NCBI RefSeq assembly: GCF_024171405.1
Contig: NZ_JALJZT010000002.1
Coordinates: 496,001 to 560,000, forward strand
DNA length: 64,000 nucleotides
Reading direction: 5' to 3'
Source of the DNA: Qipengyuania citrea
GTDB taxonomy: Bacteria; Pseudomonadota; Alphaproteobacteria; Sphingomonadales; Sphingomonadaceae
Position numbers and translations under genes: made by a program. The number at the start of each line of letters is the position of its first letter. The stretch's first letter is position 1. This document shows, piece after piece, positions 17,818 through 27,536 of this stretch. The notes beneath the pieces were generated by a model, which had not been told where the DNA came from, did not search any database, and saw only the letters and a list, made by a program, of their open reading frames with translations.

Positions 17818-19248
17818 TTAGTTGCCGAGGACCGAGGGAAACAGCCCGGTTACCAGGATCACCGCAACCGCGATCGGGCACAGCCAGGCGATCAGGAAGC
17901 GCCACAGCCCGAAGGCCCAGGGCGACAGCCCGGTGGTGGTACGCAGCAGCGTCTCGTCGGCCTTCCAGCCGATGAAGATCGACGTCAGCAGCGCACCCAC
18001 GGGCAGCATGACCTTGCCGGTGAAGCCGTCGACCGTGTCGAGGATATCGGTTTCCGCGAACAGGCTCCAGAAGCCCAGCGGGCGGACATCGGACCAGACA
18101 TTGTAGCCCAGCAGGCAGGCGATCCCGATCAGGAACGAACCCGTGCCGAAGATCAGCGCCGATTTATGCCGGCTCCAGCCGCGCTCGCCGATGCCATAGG
18201 CGGTCGGCACTTCGAGCAGCGAGATCGAGCTGGTGACCGCCGCGACCAGGATCAGCACGAAGAACAGGAAGCCGATAAGCGCGCCGCCCGGCATGGTCTG
18301 GAAGGCGAAGGGCAGTGTCTGGAACACCAGCGTCGGACCCGCCGCCGGATCGAGCCCGACCGCGAAGACGATCGGGAAGATCATCAGGCCTGCGAGCAGG
18401 GCGACGCAGGTATCCGCCACCGCAATAATCGCGGCCGTCGGGCCCAGTGCGCTGCCTTCCTTGATATAGGAGCCGTAAGTGATCAGCCCGGCCACGCCGA
18501 GCGAGAGCGAAAACAGCGCCTGGCCCAGTGCCGAGTTGATCACCTGCGGGGTGAGTTTCGACCAGTCGGGAGTGAACAGGAACGCCACTGCATCGCCGAT
18601 ATCACCCTCGATCGCGCCATAGACGACGAGGCCGAACAGCAGCACGAAGAACACCGGCATGAGATAGGTCGCGGCCTTCTCGATCCCCGAACTGACACCG
18701 CGCGCGACGATAAAGAGCGTCAGCCCCATGAAGAGCAAATGCATGCCGAGCAGCAGGCCCGGGCTGGCGAACATGTCGCCCAGCCGCTGCTGGATCTGCT
18801 CGCGGCTTTCGCCCGCCAGCGCACCGCGGAACGGATCGCCGGCCATGATCGCCTGCCCCAAATCGGCGCCCATTACGCCGGCGTAATAGAGGACCCAGCC
18901 GGCCACGACCGAATAGAACGCCACGATGAGGAAAGCCGCCAGCGCCCCGATCGCACCGAAAATCGACCAGCCCGGCGCAGCCTGCGATTGCGTTGCCACG
19001 CGGCGGATCGAACCGACCGCATCGGTCTGTCCCACGCGGCCGATGAAGATTTCCGACAGCACCAGCGGGAGGCCGAGCAGGAAGACGCAGGCGATATAGA
19101 CGATAACGAAGGCCCCGCCCCCGCTTTCGCCCGCCAGCGTCGGGAAACGCCAGATATTGCCAAGCCCCACTGCGGCCCCGACCGCTGCGAGAATAAACGC
19201 CTTGCGCGAGGACCAGCCCTCGCCCGTCGAAGTCGTGGTAGCGACCAT
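17818..19248 (-). CDS. Neurotransmitter:sodium symporter family transporter
   Basis: 476 residues from ATG 19248 (MVATTTSTGEGWSSRKAFIL); a GTG 48 bp upstream lacks a ribosome site. AAVGLGNIWRFPTLAGESGGGAF is the TM1 signature of the SNF/LeuT family and binds Na+ and substrate. About 11-12 hydrophobic segments follow. It is a sodium-driven importer, probably of an amino acid. It is next to an APC permease on the same strand; co-transcription is possible. Confidence 0.92.
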   Translation of the reverse strand: MVATTTSTGEGWSSRKAFILAAVGAAVGLGNIWRFPTLAGESGGGAFVIVYIACVFLLGLPLVLSEIFIGRVGQTDAVGSIRRVATQSQAAPGWSIFGAIGALAAFLIVAFYSVVAGWVLYYAGVMGADLGQAIMAGDPFRGALAGESREQIQQRLGDMFASPGLLLGMHLLFMGLTLFIVARGVSSGIEKAATYLMPVFFVLLFGLVVYGAIEGDIGDAVAFLFTPDWSKLTPQVINSALGQALFSLSLGVAGLITYGSYIKEGSALGPTAAIIAVADTCVALLAGLMIFPIVFAVGLDPAAGPTLVFQTLPFAFQTMPGGALIGFLFFVLILVAAVTSSISLLEVPTAYGIGERGWSRHKSALIFGTGSFLIGIACLLGYNVWSDVRPLGFWSLFAETDILDTVDGFTGKVMLPVGALLTSIFIGWKADETLLRTTTGLSPWAFGLWRFLIAWLCPIAVAVILVTGLFPSVLGN

Positions 19249-19341
19249 GTTCAGACTGTTCCTCTCCAACCGCGGCGATCCCTGCTCGCGCGTCACAAGC
19301 GCGTCTTAGACACGCAATACCCGGCGATGCCAAGCTTCGCT

Positions 19342-19369
19342 TTGCCATCTTCCACGCGCTTGCTAGTGG
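19342..19369 (+). promoter_or_regulatory. Possible promoter for panB
   Basis: TTGCCA (19342-19347), a 16-bp spacer and TAGTGG (19364-19369). The same TAGTGG -10 form occurs at the tRNA-Asp promoter. Transcription would start at about 19376, next to ATG 19377, with no Shine-Dalgarno sequence, again suggesting a leaderless message. Weak match to consensus. Confidence 0.4.
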
Positions 19370-19376
19370 GTGCCGC

Positions 19377-20249
19377 ATGTCGACGACTTTCCAGCTCGAT
19401 ACGAGCACCAGCCGGGCCAACCCCACGCCGCAGCCGATGAAACGGCTGACTGTGCCCAAGATCCGCGCGCACAAGACCGCGGGCGAGACGCGCGAACCGC
19501 TGGTGATGCTGACTGCCTATACTGCGCGGCAGGCGCAATTGCTCGACGCGCATTGCGACATTCTGCTGGTCGGGGACTCGCTGGCGCAGGTGATCTATGG
19601 CCTGCCCACGACGATCCCCGTCACGCTCGACATGATGGCCAACCATGCCGCCGCCGTCGTGCGCGGCAGCTACCACTCGGTGGTCGTGGTCGATATGCCC
19701 TTCGGCTCCTACGAACAATCGCCCCAACAGGCGTTCGAGAGCGCGACCTTCCTGCTCAAGCAATCGGGCGCCGCCGCGGTGAAGCTCGAGGGCGGCGAAC
19801 AGATGGCCGAGACCGTGTCCTTCCTCAACCAGCGCGGCATCCCCGTAATGGGCCATGTCGGGCTGACCCCGCAGGCGGTCAACGTGCTGGGCGGCTATGC
19901 CGCGCGCGGACGCAGCGATGCCGAGGCCGAGAAGATCGTGGGCGATGCCAAGGCACTGGACGAAGCCGGGGCCTTCGCCATCGTGCTCGAAGGCGTGCTC
20001 GAGCCGATCGCGATCGAAGCGACGCAGGCGGTGGCGTGCCCGACCATCGGGATCGGCGCCTCGGCGCAATGCGACGGGCAGGTGCTGGTGACCGAGGACA
20101 TGCTCGGCATGTTCGAACGCGTCCCGCGCTTCGTGAAGAAATATGCCGATATCGCCGGGGTCATCGAACAGACCGTGGTGCAATATGCCGAGGAAGTGCG
20201 CGCGCGCAGCTTCCCCACCGAAGACCAGACCTACCAGCCCAAGCGCTGA
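19377..20249 (+). CDS. panB: 3-methyl-2-oxobutanoate hydroxymethyltransferase PanB
   Basis: 290 residues. It transfers a hydroxymethyl group from methylene-tetrahydrofolate to 2-oxoisovalerate, giving ketopantoate, the first step of pantothenate synthesis. Clear motifs are MLTAYTARQAQLLD, DILLVGDSLAQVIYG (Mg2+ aspartate), VKLEGGEQMAE and PVMGHVGLTPQ. A second Met at MKRLTVPKI is closer to the usual family start. No panC or panD is adjacent. Confidence 0.97.
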   Translation: MSTTFQLDTSTSRANPTPQPMKRLTVPKIRAHKTAGETREPLVMLTAYTARQAQLLDAHCDILLVGDSLAQVIYGLPTTIPVTLDMMANHAAAVVRGSYHSVVVVDMPFGSYEQSPQQAFESATFLLKQSGAAAVKLEGGEQMAETVSFLNQRGIPVMGHVGLTPQAVNVLGGYAARGRSDAEAEKIVGDAKALDEAGAFAIVLEGVLEPIAIEATQAVACPTIGIGASAQCDGQVLVTEDMLGMFERVPRFVKKYADIAGVIEQTVVQYAEEVRARSFPTEDQTYQPKR

Positions 20250-20268
20250 ACGCAGGACCTTTCTACAC

Positions 20269-21336
20269 ATGGCAACGCTTTGGCGCTTCTACGGATTTTC
20301 GTTCGTTTTCACGCTTTTCTGCCTCGGCCTCGCCGTCTGGTATGGCTGGGTCAGCACCGCTTCGGTTACCGGTACGCTGTCGCTGTTGTGGATCGTCGCG
20401 GTCCTGTCGGTGCTGGAAATATCGCTCAGCTTCGACAATGCGGTGGTCAACGCCTCGGTCCTCAAGGAAATGGACGAGGTCTGGCAGCGCCGCTTCCTGA
20501 CCTGGGGTATCGCCTTCGCCGTGTTCGGCATGCGCATCGTCTTCCCGCTGGCGATCGTCGCCATCGCGGCGGGGCTCGGCCCGGTCGAGACGGTCAATCT
20601 CTCGCTCAACGATCCGCGCGAATATGAGCGGATTGTATCCTCCGCCCATGTCGGCATCGCCGGTTTCGGCGGCGCCTTCCTCGCGATGGTCGGGCTCAAG
20701 TTCTTTTTCGATCTCGACAAGGAGGTCCACTGGATCGCGGTGATCGAGCGCAAGCTTGCCAAGTTCGCCGCGCTCCCGGCAGCCGAGATTGCGCTCCTCC
20801 TGCTGGTGCTGTGGGGCATCTCGACCACGCTCGCGCCGGACGAGGCGCTGACCTTCCTCGTTGCCGGCATCCTCGGCCTCGTCACCTTCATCGCGGTCGA
20901 AGGCATCAATGCGATCCTCGAGCTGAAGGAAGAGGCCGCCAAGCTGCAGGGCGCGGTCGTGCGCAGCGGCTTGGGCGGCTTTCTCTATCTCAACGTGCTC
21001 GATGCCAGCTTCAGCTTCGACGGGGTGATCGGGGCCTTCGCGCTATCCAACAACATGATCGTGATTGCGCTGGGCCTGTCGATCGGTGCGATGTTCGTCC
21101 GTTCGATGACGATCCACCTCGTCCGCAAGGGCACGCTGGCGGCCTATCGCTTCCTCGAACACGGGGCCTTCTGGGCGATCATCGTGCTCGGCGGGATCAT
21201 GCTCGTATCGGCCAAGGTGCATATTCCGGAGACCATTACCGGGTTGATCGGGGCCATCCTGATCGGGCTCAGCCTGTGGTGGTCGGTGCGCTACAACCGG
21301 CGTCATCCGCAGGAGGATGCTGCGCCAGCCGACTAG
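20269..21336 (+). CDS. DUF475 / TerC-like integral membrane protein
   Basis: 355 residues from ATG 20269, 19 bp after panB. About eight to nine hydrophobic segments. Two inverted-repeat-like motifs LEISLSFDNAVVNASVL and NVLDASFSFDGVIGAFALSNN carry the Asp-Asn/Asp-Gly pairs of DUF475/TerC proteins, which are linked to metal (tellurium, manganese) handling in other bacteria. Function here is inferred only at family level. The last 68 bp overlap the convergent symporter gene. Confidence 0.87.
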   Translation: MATLWRFYGFSFVFTLFCLGLAVWYGWVSTASVTGTLSLLWIVAVLSVLEISLSFDNAVVNASVLKEMDEVWQRRFLTWGIAFAVFGMRIVFPLAIVAIAAGLGPVETVNLSLNDPREYERIVSSAHVGIAGFGGAFLAMVGLKFFFDLDKEVHWIAVIERKLAKFAALPAAEIALLLLVLWGISTTLAPDEALTFLVAGILGLVTFIAVEGINAILELKEEAAKLQGAVVRSGLGGFLYLNVLDASFSFDGVIGAFALSNNMIVIALGLSIGAMFVRSMTIHLVRKGTLAAYRFLEHGAFWAIIVLGGIMLVSAKVHIPETITGLIGAILIGLSLWWSVRYNRRHPQEDAAPAD

Positions 21337-22270
21337 CGATCGGCGCGGCGACCACCAGTTGGAAGAAGTGGTAGAGCAATAGCGCGATAACGATGAAGCC
21401 GGCCTCTTCGGGCGGAAACAGGATGGTGGCCAAGGGCGCGCCGACCGCCGCGCTCTTTTGCGCGCCGGCGAAAAGGAAGGCGATGCGATCGGTGCGATTG
21501 AGCTGCAGCGCACCGCCCGCCAGCCACGCGCCCAGATTGCCAACGGCCAGGAACGCGGCCACCAGCGCGGCGATCACCAGCCAGTCCACCCCGTCGACCC
21601 GTGTCCAGATGCCCTGCTCGACCGCGCCCGAGAACGCGACATAGATCGCCGCTGCAATGGCGATCCGATCGACCCAGGCGATCTTGGGCTTGTGCGCCGC
21701 GACGAAGGCGCCCGTAAACCCCTGCAGCGCCTGGCCGATCGCAAACGGCAGGATCAACAGCAGCATGATCTTGCCGATCACATCCATGCCCACTGCCCCG
21801 CTCCCGCTACCGCCGAGCGCGAGGAAGATCGGCACCGTTATGAAGACGCCGAGAATGTTGAGCAGCGCGGCACCGACCACCGATAGCGCCACATTGCCCC
21901 GCGCCAGCGAGGTGTAGGATGTCGCCGATTGCACAGTCGAAGGCAGCGTACCCAGATACAGGAACCCGAGCGCAACCGAGGGGGCGAGCCAGACCTGCCC
22001 CAACGCGGCCAGCGCGGCACCGATCAGCGCCATCGCGCCGAACACCCACAGGACCAGCGGCAGGAGGAAACGCCAATTGGCAATGCCCGCAGCGATATCG
22101 CGGCGCGCGATGCGCATGCCGTTGAGCAGGAACAGGATGAAAATCGCCGCATTGGCCACCGCCTGCGCCACCCCTCGCGCACTACCGGTGGCGGGCAGGA
22201 TGGCGGCAAGCACGATAGCGGCGACCAGCATCCGCACCATGGGATCGGCAAAAACGGTTCGGAGCGTCAT
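21269..22270 (-). CDS. Bile acid:sodium symporter (SBF/BASS)-like transporter
   Basis: 333 residues with nine to ten hydrophobic segments. LNGMRIARRDIAAGIANWRF, GTLPSTVQSATSYTSLARGNVALS and FLFAGAQKSAAVGAPLA are the crossing-helix and Na+-site motifs of the SBF-like (PF13593 type) branch. It imports an organic anion with sodium; the substrate is unknown. Its 3' end runs 68 bp into the convergent DUF475 gene. Confidence 0.9.
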   Translation of the reverse strand: MTLRTVFADPMVRMLVAAIVLAAILPATGSARGVAQAVANAAIFILFLLNGMRIARRDIAAGIANWRFLLPLVLWVFGAMALIGAALAALGQVWLAPSVALGFLYLGTLPSTVQSATSYTSLARGNVALSVVGAALLNILGVFITVPIFLALGGSGSGAVGMDVIGKIMLLLILPFAIGQALQGFTGAFVAAHKPKIAWVDRIAIAAAIYVAFSGAVEQGIWTRVDGVDWLVIAALVAAFLAVGNLGAWLAGGALQLNRTDRIAFLFAGAQKSAAVGAPLATILFPPEEAGFIVIALLLYHFFQLVVAAPIASRLAQHPPADDAGCSAPTTTG

Positions 22271-22310
22271 GCGCCGCCCTTGCCTCTACCGTACAAGCTT
22301 GTCGAGTTTC

Positions 22311-24077
22311 TCAGCGCGTGCTGGCGGACACGGAACGCAGTTTCGTTTCAAGCTCGCTTCTTGCCGCCTCCTCGCTTTCGGGCAGCGCATCGATCAAGGC
22401 GGCAATCGCCAGCGGGTTCATCGGCTGCAGTTCATGCGCCGCGAGCGCGTAATCGAGCGCCGCGTCGCTATCATCAAGCTCCCCAGCAGCGATGCTGCGC
22501 GCAGCGAGAACCCAGGGAACGCGCGCCATTCCGAGTGCCATGGCATGATCGAGCAAGTGCGCAGCGCGCTCCCAATCACCTCCGGCCGCGAAAGCATCGG
22601 CGAGAAGCGCTGCGGCCTCTGCATTCATGGGATTGTCGCGCACATAGCTTTCGAGCAGACGGCGGGTCTCGGCGGCGCCCTCCTGCGCCGCTGCGAGCCG
22701 CAAAGTCAGCGGCCATGACCGCCGCACCAGCGCCGATCGTGCATAGGCCGCGCGCGCAGCATCTTTGTCGCCGCGAGCAAATTCGGCATCGCCGAGAATG
22801 GCCTGCGCATCGCCCGAACCGGGAAAGCGCTGCGCGAAACTGCGGGCCCTGCCGACGGCGGCCACGGCGTCTTCGCTGGCAATCGCATGGCGAACGTAAT
22901 CGCGTATCTCCAACCCGCCCATGTCAGGGGAGACGGCAAGCGATGCGCGCGGCGTGAGGCCGGGCAGGACCGCAAGCTCGGACGGACCAAATGCCGCCAG
23001 ATCGAGGAATTTTGCGGCACGTTCCCGCTCGCCAAGCGCCTCGTAGGCCCGGCCTACCAGCATGCGCAGGTAGGTCGACCCCGAGCCACTCGACGCGGGC
23101 GCAGCAAAGCGATGCACCAACTCGCGTTCACCGCCGCTGCGGGACAGAGCATAGGCGAGCAAATCCCCGACATGGCGATTGTCGGGCTGGCGCCGGTGCA
23201 GGCGATCGAACGTAAGCGCCGCGCTCGCGTAATTCCCATCGTTGAGCGCGATAAGCCCAGACAGCAGAAGGGCAGAGGCGACATTGTCGCTCGCCAGCCC
23301 CGATCGCGCGAGCAAGTCGCGAGCCGCCCGAAAGTTTCCCCCCCGCGCAGCTATCACCGCCTGGACGAACATGCCGCGCGGAGTGGAGGCTGCACGCCCA
23401 CCCTCGGCACGCAGGACCCGCAACGCGTCGCGCGCACGGCCGGCATCGCCAAGCGTGGCGGCGTATTCGACCCTCAATTCGATATTCTGCGGCTGGCGTT
23501 CGAGGGCCCTGCCCAGCAATTCGGCCCCCGCTTCAAGCCCCTGCGCATCGCGCGCGAGCTGCCCGCGAAAACGCAGCGCTTCGGCGTCATTCGGATCAAT
23601 CGACAATGCGCGTTCGGCGGCGGCGATGGCTTCGAATTGCTCGCCTCCACGATACCGGAGGCGACCGATGTCGACCCACAACCCGGCATTGTCCGGTTCG
23701 ACCCGATAGGATCGGTCGAAGGCGGCCCCCGCTGCGGGTAGATTGCCTTCCGCCATTTCGAGACGCCCCAGCAATTGGAAGCCTGCCGCGGCGCTGCCCT
23801 CCGAAAACTCGCCCGGGCCGAGCCACTCACGCGCAACCCCCAGATCACCCGTCAAAAGCGCGCTTTCGCCGAACAGGGCTGCGAGCTCCTCGCGCGGAGT
23901 GCCTGTCGCGAGCGCCTGTTCGAGCTGGACCTGCGCCGCGAGGGCATCGCCCCGCTCCAGCTGGAGCCGCGCCTCCTCCAACAACGGCCGGTCCGACCCT
24001 GCCTGCTCGCATCCCCCCAGCGTCGCCAGGGCAAATGCGAGTGCTACGATCAGTCCGGGATCACGCCTGAAGGTCAT
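22311..24077 (-). CDS. TPR-repeat lipoprotein of the PEP-CTERM regulatory operon (PrsT-like)
   Basis: 588 residues. A signal peptide ends in a lipobox (ATLGGC, C23), so it is probably membrane-anchored. The rest is made of 34-residue TPR-type helical repeats from about 30 to 580 (for example LWVDIGRLRYRGGEQFEAIAAAERALSIDPNDAEAL at 130-170). It overlaps prsR by 17 bp and is the last gene of the operon. Its position suggests the PrsT-type TPR protein of exosortase systems, but it is much shorter than the usual PrsT. It may serve as an assembly scaffold for exopolysaccharide or PEP-CTERM export. Confidence 0.8.
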   Translation of the reverse strand: MTFRRDPGLIVALAFALATLGGCEQAGSDRPLLEEARLQLERGDALAAQVQLEQALATGTPREELAALFGESALLTGDLGVAREWLGPGEFSEGSAAAGFQLLGRLEMAEGNLPAAGAAFDRSYRVEPDNAGLWVDIGRLRYRGGEQFEAIAAAERALSIDPNDAEALRFRGQLARDAQGLEAGAELLGRALERQPQNIELRVEYAATLGDAGRARDALRVLRAEGGRAASTPRGMFVQAVIAARGGNFRAARDLLARSGLASDNVASALLLSGLIALNDGNYASAALTFDRLHRRQPDNRHVGDLLAYALSRSGGERELVHRFAAPASSGSGSTYLRMLVGRAYEALGERERAAKFLDLAAFGPSELAVLPGLTPRASLAVSPDMGGLEIRDYVRHAIASEDAVAAVGRARSFAQRFPGSGDAQAILGDAEFARGDKDAARAAYARSALVRRSWPLTLRLAAAQEGAAETRRLLESYVRDNPMNAEAAALLADAFAAGGDWERAAHLLDHAMALGMARVPWVLAARSIAAGELDDSDAALDYALAAHELQPMNPLAIAALIDALPESEEAARSELETKLRSVSASTR

Positions 24078-25428
24078 ATTGCTTGAGCAGATCGTACAAG
24101 GTCGGCCGGCTGATCCCGAGAAGCTTGGCGGTGTTCGAGATATTGCCTTCGCTGCGGGCGAGCGCCTGCCGGATCATCCGCCGGTCCGCCTGTTCGCGCG
24201 CCGCCTTGAGGTTGAGGGCGATATCGCCGCCATCCGCGGCATCCTGCGTCAGGTCCAGGTCTTCGGCAGACACCAGCTTGCCATCAGCCATGATAACCGC
24301 GCGTTTGATCCGGTTTTCGAGCTCGCGCACATTGCCCGGCCAGCTCCAGCCATCGATCGCCGCCAGCGCATCGGGCGCAAAGCCCTTGACCTGCGGGTTC
24401 ATCTCCTTGGCGAAGCGCGTGACAAAATGCTTGGCAAGCAGCACTGCATCGCCCGGGCGTTCGGCCAGCGTCGGCACTTTCACGACGATTTCGGCAAGCC
24501 GGTAGAACAGGTCTTCGCGGAACGTGCCCGCACCGATCATCGATTCGAGATCCTGATGCGTCGCGCAGACGATGCGCGTGTCGACCGGGATCTGCTTGCG
24601 TCCGCCGATACGCTCGATCGTGCGCTCCTGCAGGAACCGCAGCAGCTTCACCTGCAAGGGCAACGGGATGTCGCCGACCTCGTCGAGGAACAGCGTGCCC
24701 CCGTCGGCCAGTTCGATCTTGCCCTCGGTCATCTTGACCGCGCCGGTGAATGCGCCGCGTTCATGCCCGAACAATTCGCTCTCGAGCAGGTTTTCCGGGA
24801 TCGCCGCACAATTGATCGCGATGAAGGCACCGTCGCGGCGGTTGCTCGAATCGTGGACGCCGCGGGCCAGCAATTCCTTGCCCGTCCCGCTTGCCCCGAG
24901 CAGCATGACCGACACATTGGTCGGTGCTACCCGTTCGATCGTCCGCGCAACCTTGGCCATTTCCGGAGCCGCGGTGACCATCGAGCCGAGCACCGTCCGG
25001 TCTTCGCCGACCTTTTCCGCGAGACGGCGGTTCTCATTCTCGATCTGATGCAGTCGGTATGCGCGCTGGACGATCAGCCCCAGCGTGTCGATGTCGAGCG
25101 GCTTCTGGTAGAAATCGTAAGCGCCCTGCTCCACCGCGCGCAGCGCACTCGCTCGGGCACCATGGCCCGAGGCGACGATAACCTTCGTGTCGGGCTTCAT
25201 CGCCATGATCGCTTCGAGCACGGCAAAGCCTTCGCTGGTCCCGTCGGGATCGGGCGGCAGGCCGAGGTCGAGCGTGACCACCGCAGGCTCCTCCGAACGC
25301 AGGGCAGTCAGCGCTTCGGCGCGGGTCCCGGCAATCACGACATCGAAGTCGTCATAGGCCCATTTGAGCTGGGCCTGCAGGCCCTCGTCATCCTCGACGA
25401 TGAGCAGTTTGGGTTTGGTTTCCCCCAT
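24061..25428 (-). CDS. prsR: PEP-CTERM system sigma-54 response regulator PrsR
   Basis: 455 residues, NtrC-type. The receiver domain (1-120) has D54. The AAA+ domain (about 150-390) carries Walker A GASGTGKE and the sigma-54 contact loop GAFTGA. The Fis-type HTH is at the C-terminus (NTAKLLGISRPTLYDLLKQY). It activates sigma-54-dependent promoters. It overlaps prsK by 1 bp (TAATG), so kinase and regulator are coupled. The assignment to the PEP-CTERM subfamily rests on the kinase and glycosyltransferase next to it. Confidence 0.92.
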   Translation of the reverse strand: MGETKPKLLIVEDDEGLQAQLKWAYDDFDVVIAGTRAEALTALRSEEPAVVTLDLGLPPDPDGTSEGFAVLEAIMAMKPDTKVIVASGHGARASALRAVEQGAYDFYQKPLDIDTLGLIVQRAYRLHQIENENRRLAEKVGEDRTVLGSMVTAAPEMAKVARTIERVAPTNVSVMLLGASGTGKELLARGVHDSSNRRDGAFIAINCAAIPENLLESELFGHERGAFTGAVKMTEGKIELADGGTLFLDEVGDIPLPLQVKLLRFLQERTIERIGGRKQIPVDTRIVCATHQDLESMIGAGTFREDLFYRLAEIVVKVPTLAERPGDAVLLAKHFVTRFAKEMNPQVKGFAPDALAAIDGWSWPGNVRELENRIKRAVIMADGKLVSAEDLDLTQDAADGGDIALNLKAAREQADRRMIRQALARSEGNISNTAKLLGISRPTLYDLLKQYDLQA

Positions 25429-27536
25429 TACGCGACCTCATTCCCCTCTGCCGATTGGCTTCGTCCAATAATGGTTGTCGCCGATTTAAGCGGCAGGCTG
25501 ATGGTAAACCGCGTCCCCAACCCTTCGCGCGATTCGACATCCAATCGCCCCCCCATCGAGCGGATCAATTCACGTGCCTCGAACGCACCGATGCCGAAGC
25601 CTCCGGGCTTCGAGGAGACGAACGGCTTGAACAGGCCGTTGCGCAGGAATTGCGGTGACATGCCGCGCCCATTGTCGATCACCGTCGCCTTGCCCGAAAC
25701 GCCATCGCTATAGACCTCGAGCATGACCGAACTGTTGGCATCGCTCGCATCGATCGCGTTCTGGATGAGATGCACCAGCGCCTGATCGAGCGCGTCGGGA
25801 TTGCCCTCGACCGCGACCGGCTCGGTGCGGAGCACCGCCACCGGATGGACCTTGCCCAGCCGTTCGACGGCCTGCCGCGCCGTTTCGGCAAGATCGAACT
25901 GGCGTGCTTTCTCGGTTCCCGGCGGGCCATAGCGTCCGAGGCGCGCGAGCAGCGTGTTGAGCTTGTCCGCACTGCTGCGCAGCGTCACCAGCATGTCCTT
26001 GCGAAACTCGGGTTTGTCGGCATGCTTTTCCGCATTGCGCAGCAGCAGCGACATCTGGCTCGACAGGTTCTTGATGTCGTGCATCACGAAGGCCATGCGG
26101 CGATTGAATTCGTCGAAACGTCCCGCCTCGAGCAGCGCAGCCTGTCCGGCCTGTTCCGCGAGGTAGCTGGCCAGCTGGCGACCGACGACCGACAGCAGAT
26201 CGAAATCTTCCCAGTCGAGCCGGCGCTCGATCAGCGGGCGCGACAGGATGACGAGGCCGACCAGGCGGTCAAAGTGGAGCAGCGGTACCGCCGCCCAGGC
26301 GCGCGGGTCGTTGCGCATCCAGTCGGGCACCGCAGCCTGCTCTCCGCGATGGTCCACCCCGTCGCGCACTTCGTCGAACGCAATGATCAACTCGCTGCTT
26401 TCGAGAATGACGCCGAGCGAGGCGGGTGCGGCGCGAGCCGGAATCTCGGCATTCGACCAACGCCAGTTTGCCGCCAGCTCGAACGAGCCGTCTTCGTCGG
26501 GCACGAGCAGGATGCCCGAAGGACTGTCGGTGATATCCGCCAGCGCTTTCACCGTACGTTCCTGCAGGCTGATGTTGTCGAAGCCGGTGGTGCCGATCGT
26601 ATCGGTGAAGCGAATCCACTCGTTGCGATATTCGTAGCGGTGCTTGAACAGGTGCTTGATCGCCGTGACCCGCAGCCAGCCGCGTAGGCGATCAGACGGG
26701 AGCCAGATCAGCGCCAATGCACTGGCAGTGATGATCAGGCCGACCTGCGTCATCCGCGCGAGATCGCCCGTGAGCATGTCGAGCCAGCGGGCGAGCCCCA
26801 GCATCAGGCCGAGATAGCCCCCGATCACCAGCAGCGAGAGAAAGCGGAAGGTCACCGCTCGCGACGGACGGAATTCGAGATCGGGCGACCGGCTGTTGAA
26901 GCCCAGCGCGAACGGCACGGCCACCAAGGCCGCAGCCACCCCGCGTAGCGCGGCGAGTTCACCCGGCAACGCGCCGGTGATGTAGCCGATCGTAAAGTAA
27001 TTGAGATCGAAGGCCCACATCCCGGCCAGCGCAGCCGCGTTCCAGCGCAGGATCTGGCGCGAGGATGCCGCGGCGCCGGCATAGAGATTATGCAAGAGCA
27101 CCAGCGCGCCCACCGAAACCATCACGCGGAACAGCGCTGCGGTTTCGAAAGTCAGCGCGGTCAGTTCGGGCGTCACCGCATAGCGCCGCGCGATCAGCAG
27201 CAGGACGAATTGCAGTACCTCGACAAAGCCCAGTGCGAAGACCGCCGGACGGACCAGTCGCAGCGTCTCGTCGCGCCCGTCATTGGCGAACAGGCGAAAG
27301 AGCATGAACAGCCACGCGAGATTGCGCGCAATCTCGGTTAGTTCGACGATCGGCCGACCCGGCTCGAAACTGGCCGCGGCGAAGCACCAGTTCGCAGTCA
27401 GCGCCAGCGCGACGACTGCGGGCGTACGGTCTGCGCGCAGCGTATCGCCTTTGCGCCCGATCCAGATCGCCGCCAGCGCGCAGATGACCGCGCCGATCGA
27501 ATAGGCGATATAGGAAAAGCTTGCGATCCAGCCCAT
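25428..27536 (-). CDS. prsK: PEP-CTERM system membrane histidine kinase PrsK
   Basis: 702 residues. About eight to nine N-terminal transmembrane segments (1-290) precede a GAF-like domain (about 315-470, SPSGILLVPDEDGSFELAANW), a DHp region with phospho-acceptor His in FVMHDIKNLSSQM and an HATPase domain (about 580-690: LIQNAIDASDANS, DNGRGMSP, GGFGIGAFEARELI). This order is that of the XrtA/PEP-CTERM PrsK kinases. It overlaps the glycosyltransferase gene by 1 bp (TGATG) and phosphorylates PrsR by inference. Confidence 0.93.
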   Translation of the reverse strand: MGWIASFSYIAYSIGAVICALAAIWIGRKGDTLRADRTPAVVALALTANWCFAAASFEPGRPIVELTEIARNLAWLFMLFRLFANDGRDETLRLVRPAVFALGFVEVLQFVLLLIARRYAVTPELTALTFETAALFRVMVSVGALVLLHNLYAGAAASSRQILRWNAAALAGMWAFDLNYFTIGYITGALPGELAALRGVAAALVAVPFALGFNSRSPDLEFRPSRAVTFRFLSLLVIGGYLGLMLGLARWLDMLTGDLARMTQVGLIITASALALIWLPSDRLRGWLRVTAIKHLFKHRYEYRNEWIRFTDTIGTTGFDNISLQERTVKALADITDSPSGILLVPDEDGSFELAANWRWSNAEIPARAAPASLGVILESSELIIAFDEVRDGVDHRGEQAAVPDWMRNDPRAWAAVPLLHFDRLVGLVILSRPLIERRLDWEDFDLLSVVGRQLASYLAEQAGQAALLEAGRFDEFNRRMAFVMHDIKNLSSQMSLLLRNAEKHADKPEFRKDMLVTLRSSADKLNTLLARLGRYGPPGTEKARQFDLAETARQAVERLGKVHPVAVLRTEPVAVEGNPDALDQALVHLIQNAIDASDANSSVMLEVYSDGVSGKATVIDNGRGMSPQFLRNGLFKPFVSSKPGGFGIGAFEARELIRSMGGRLDVESREGLGTRFTISLPLKSATTIIGRSQSAEGNEVA

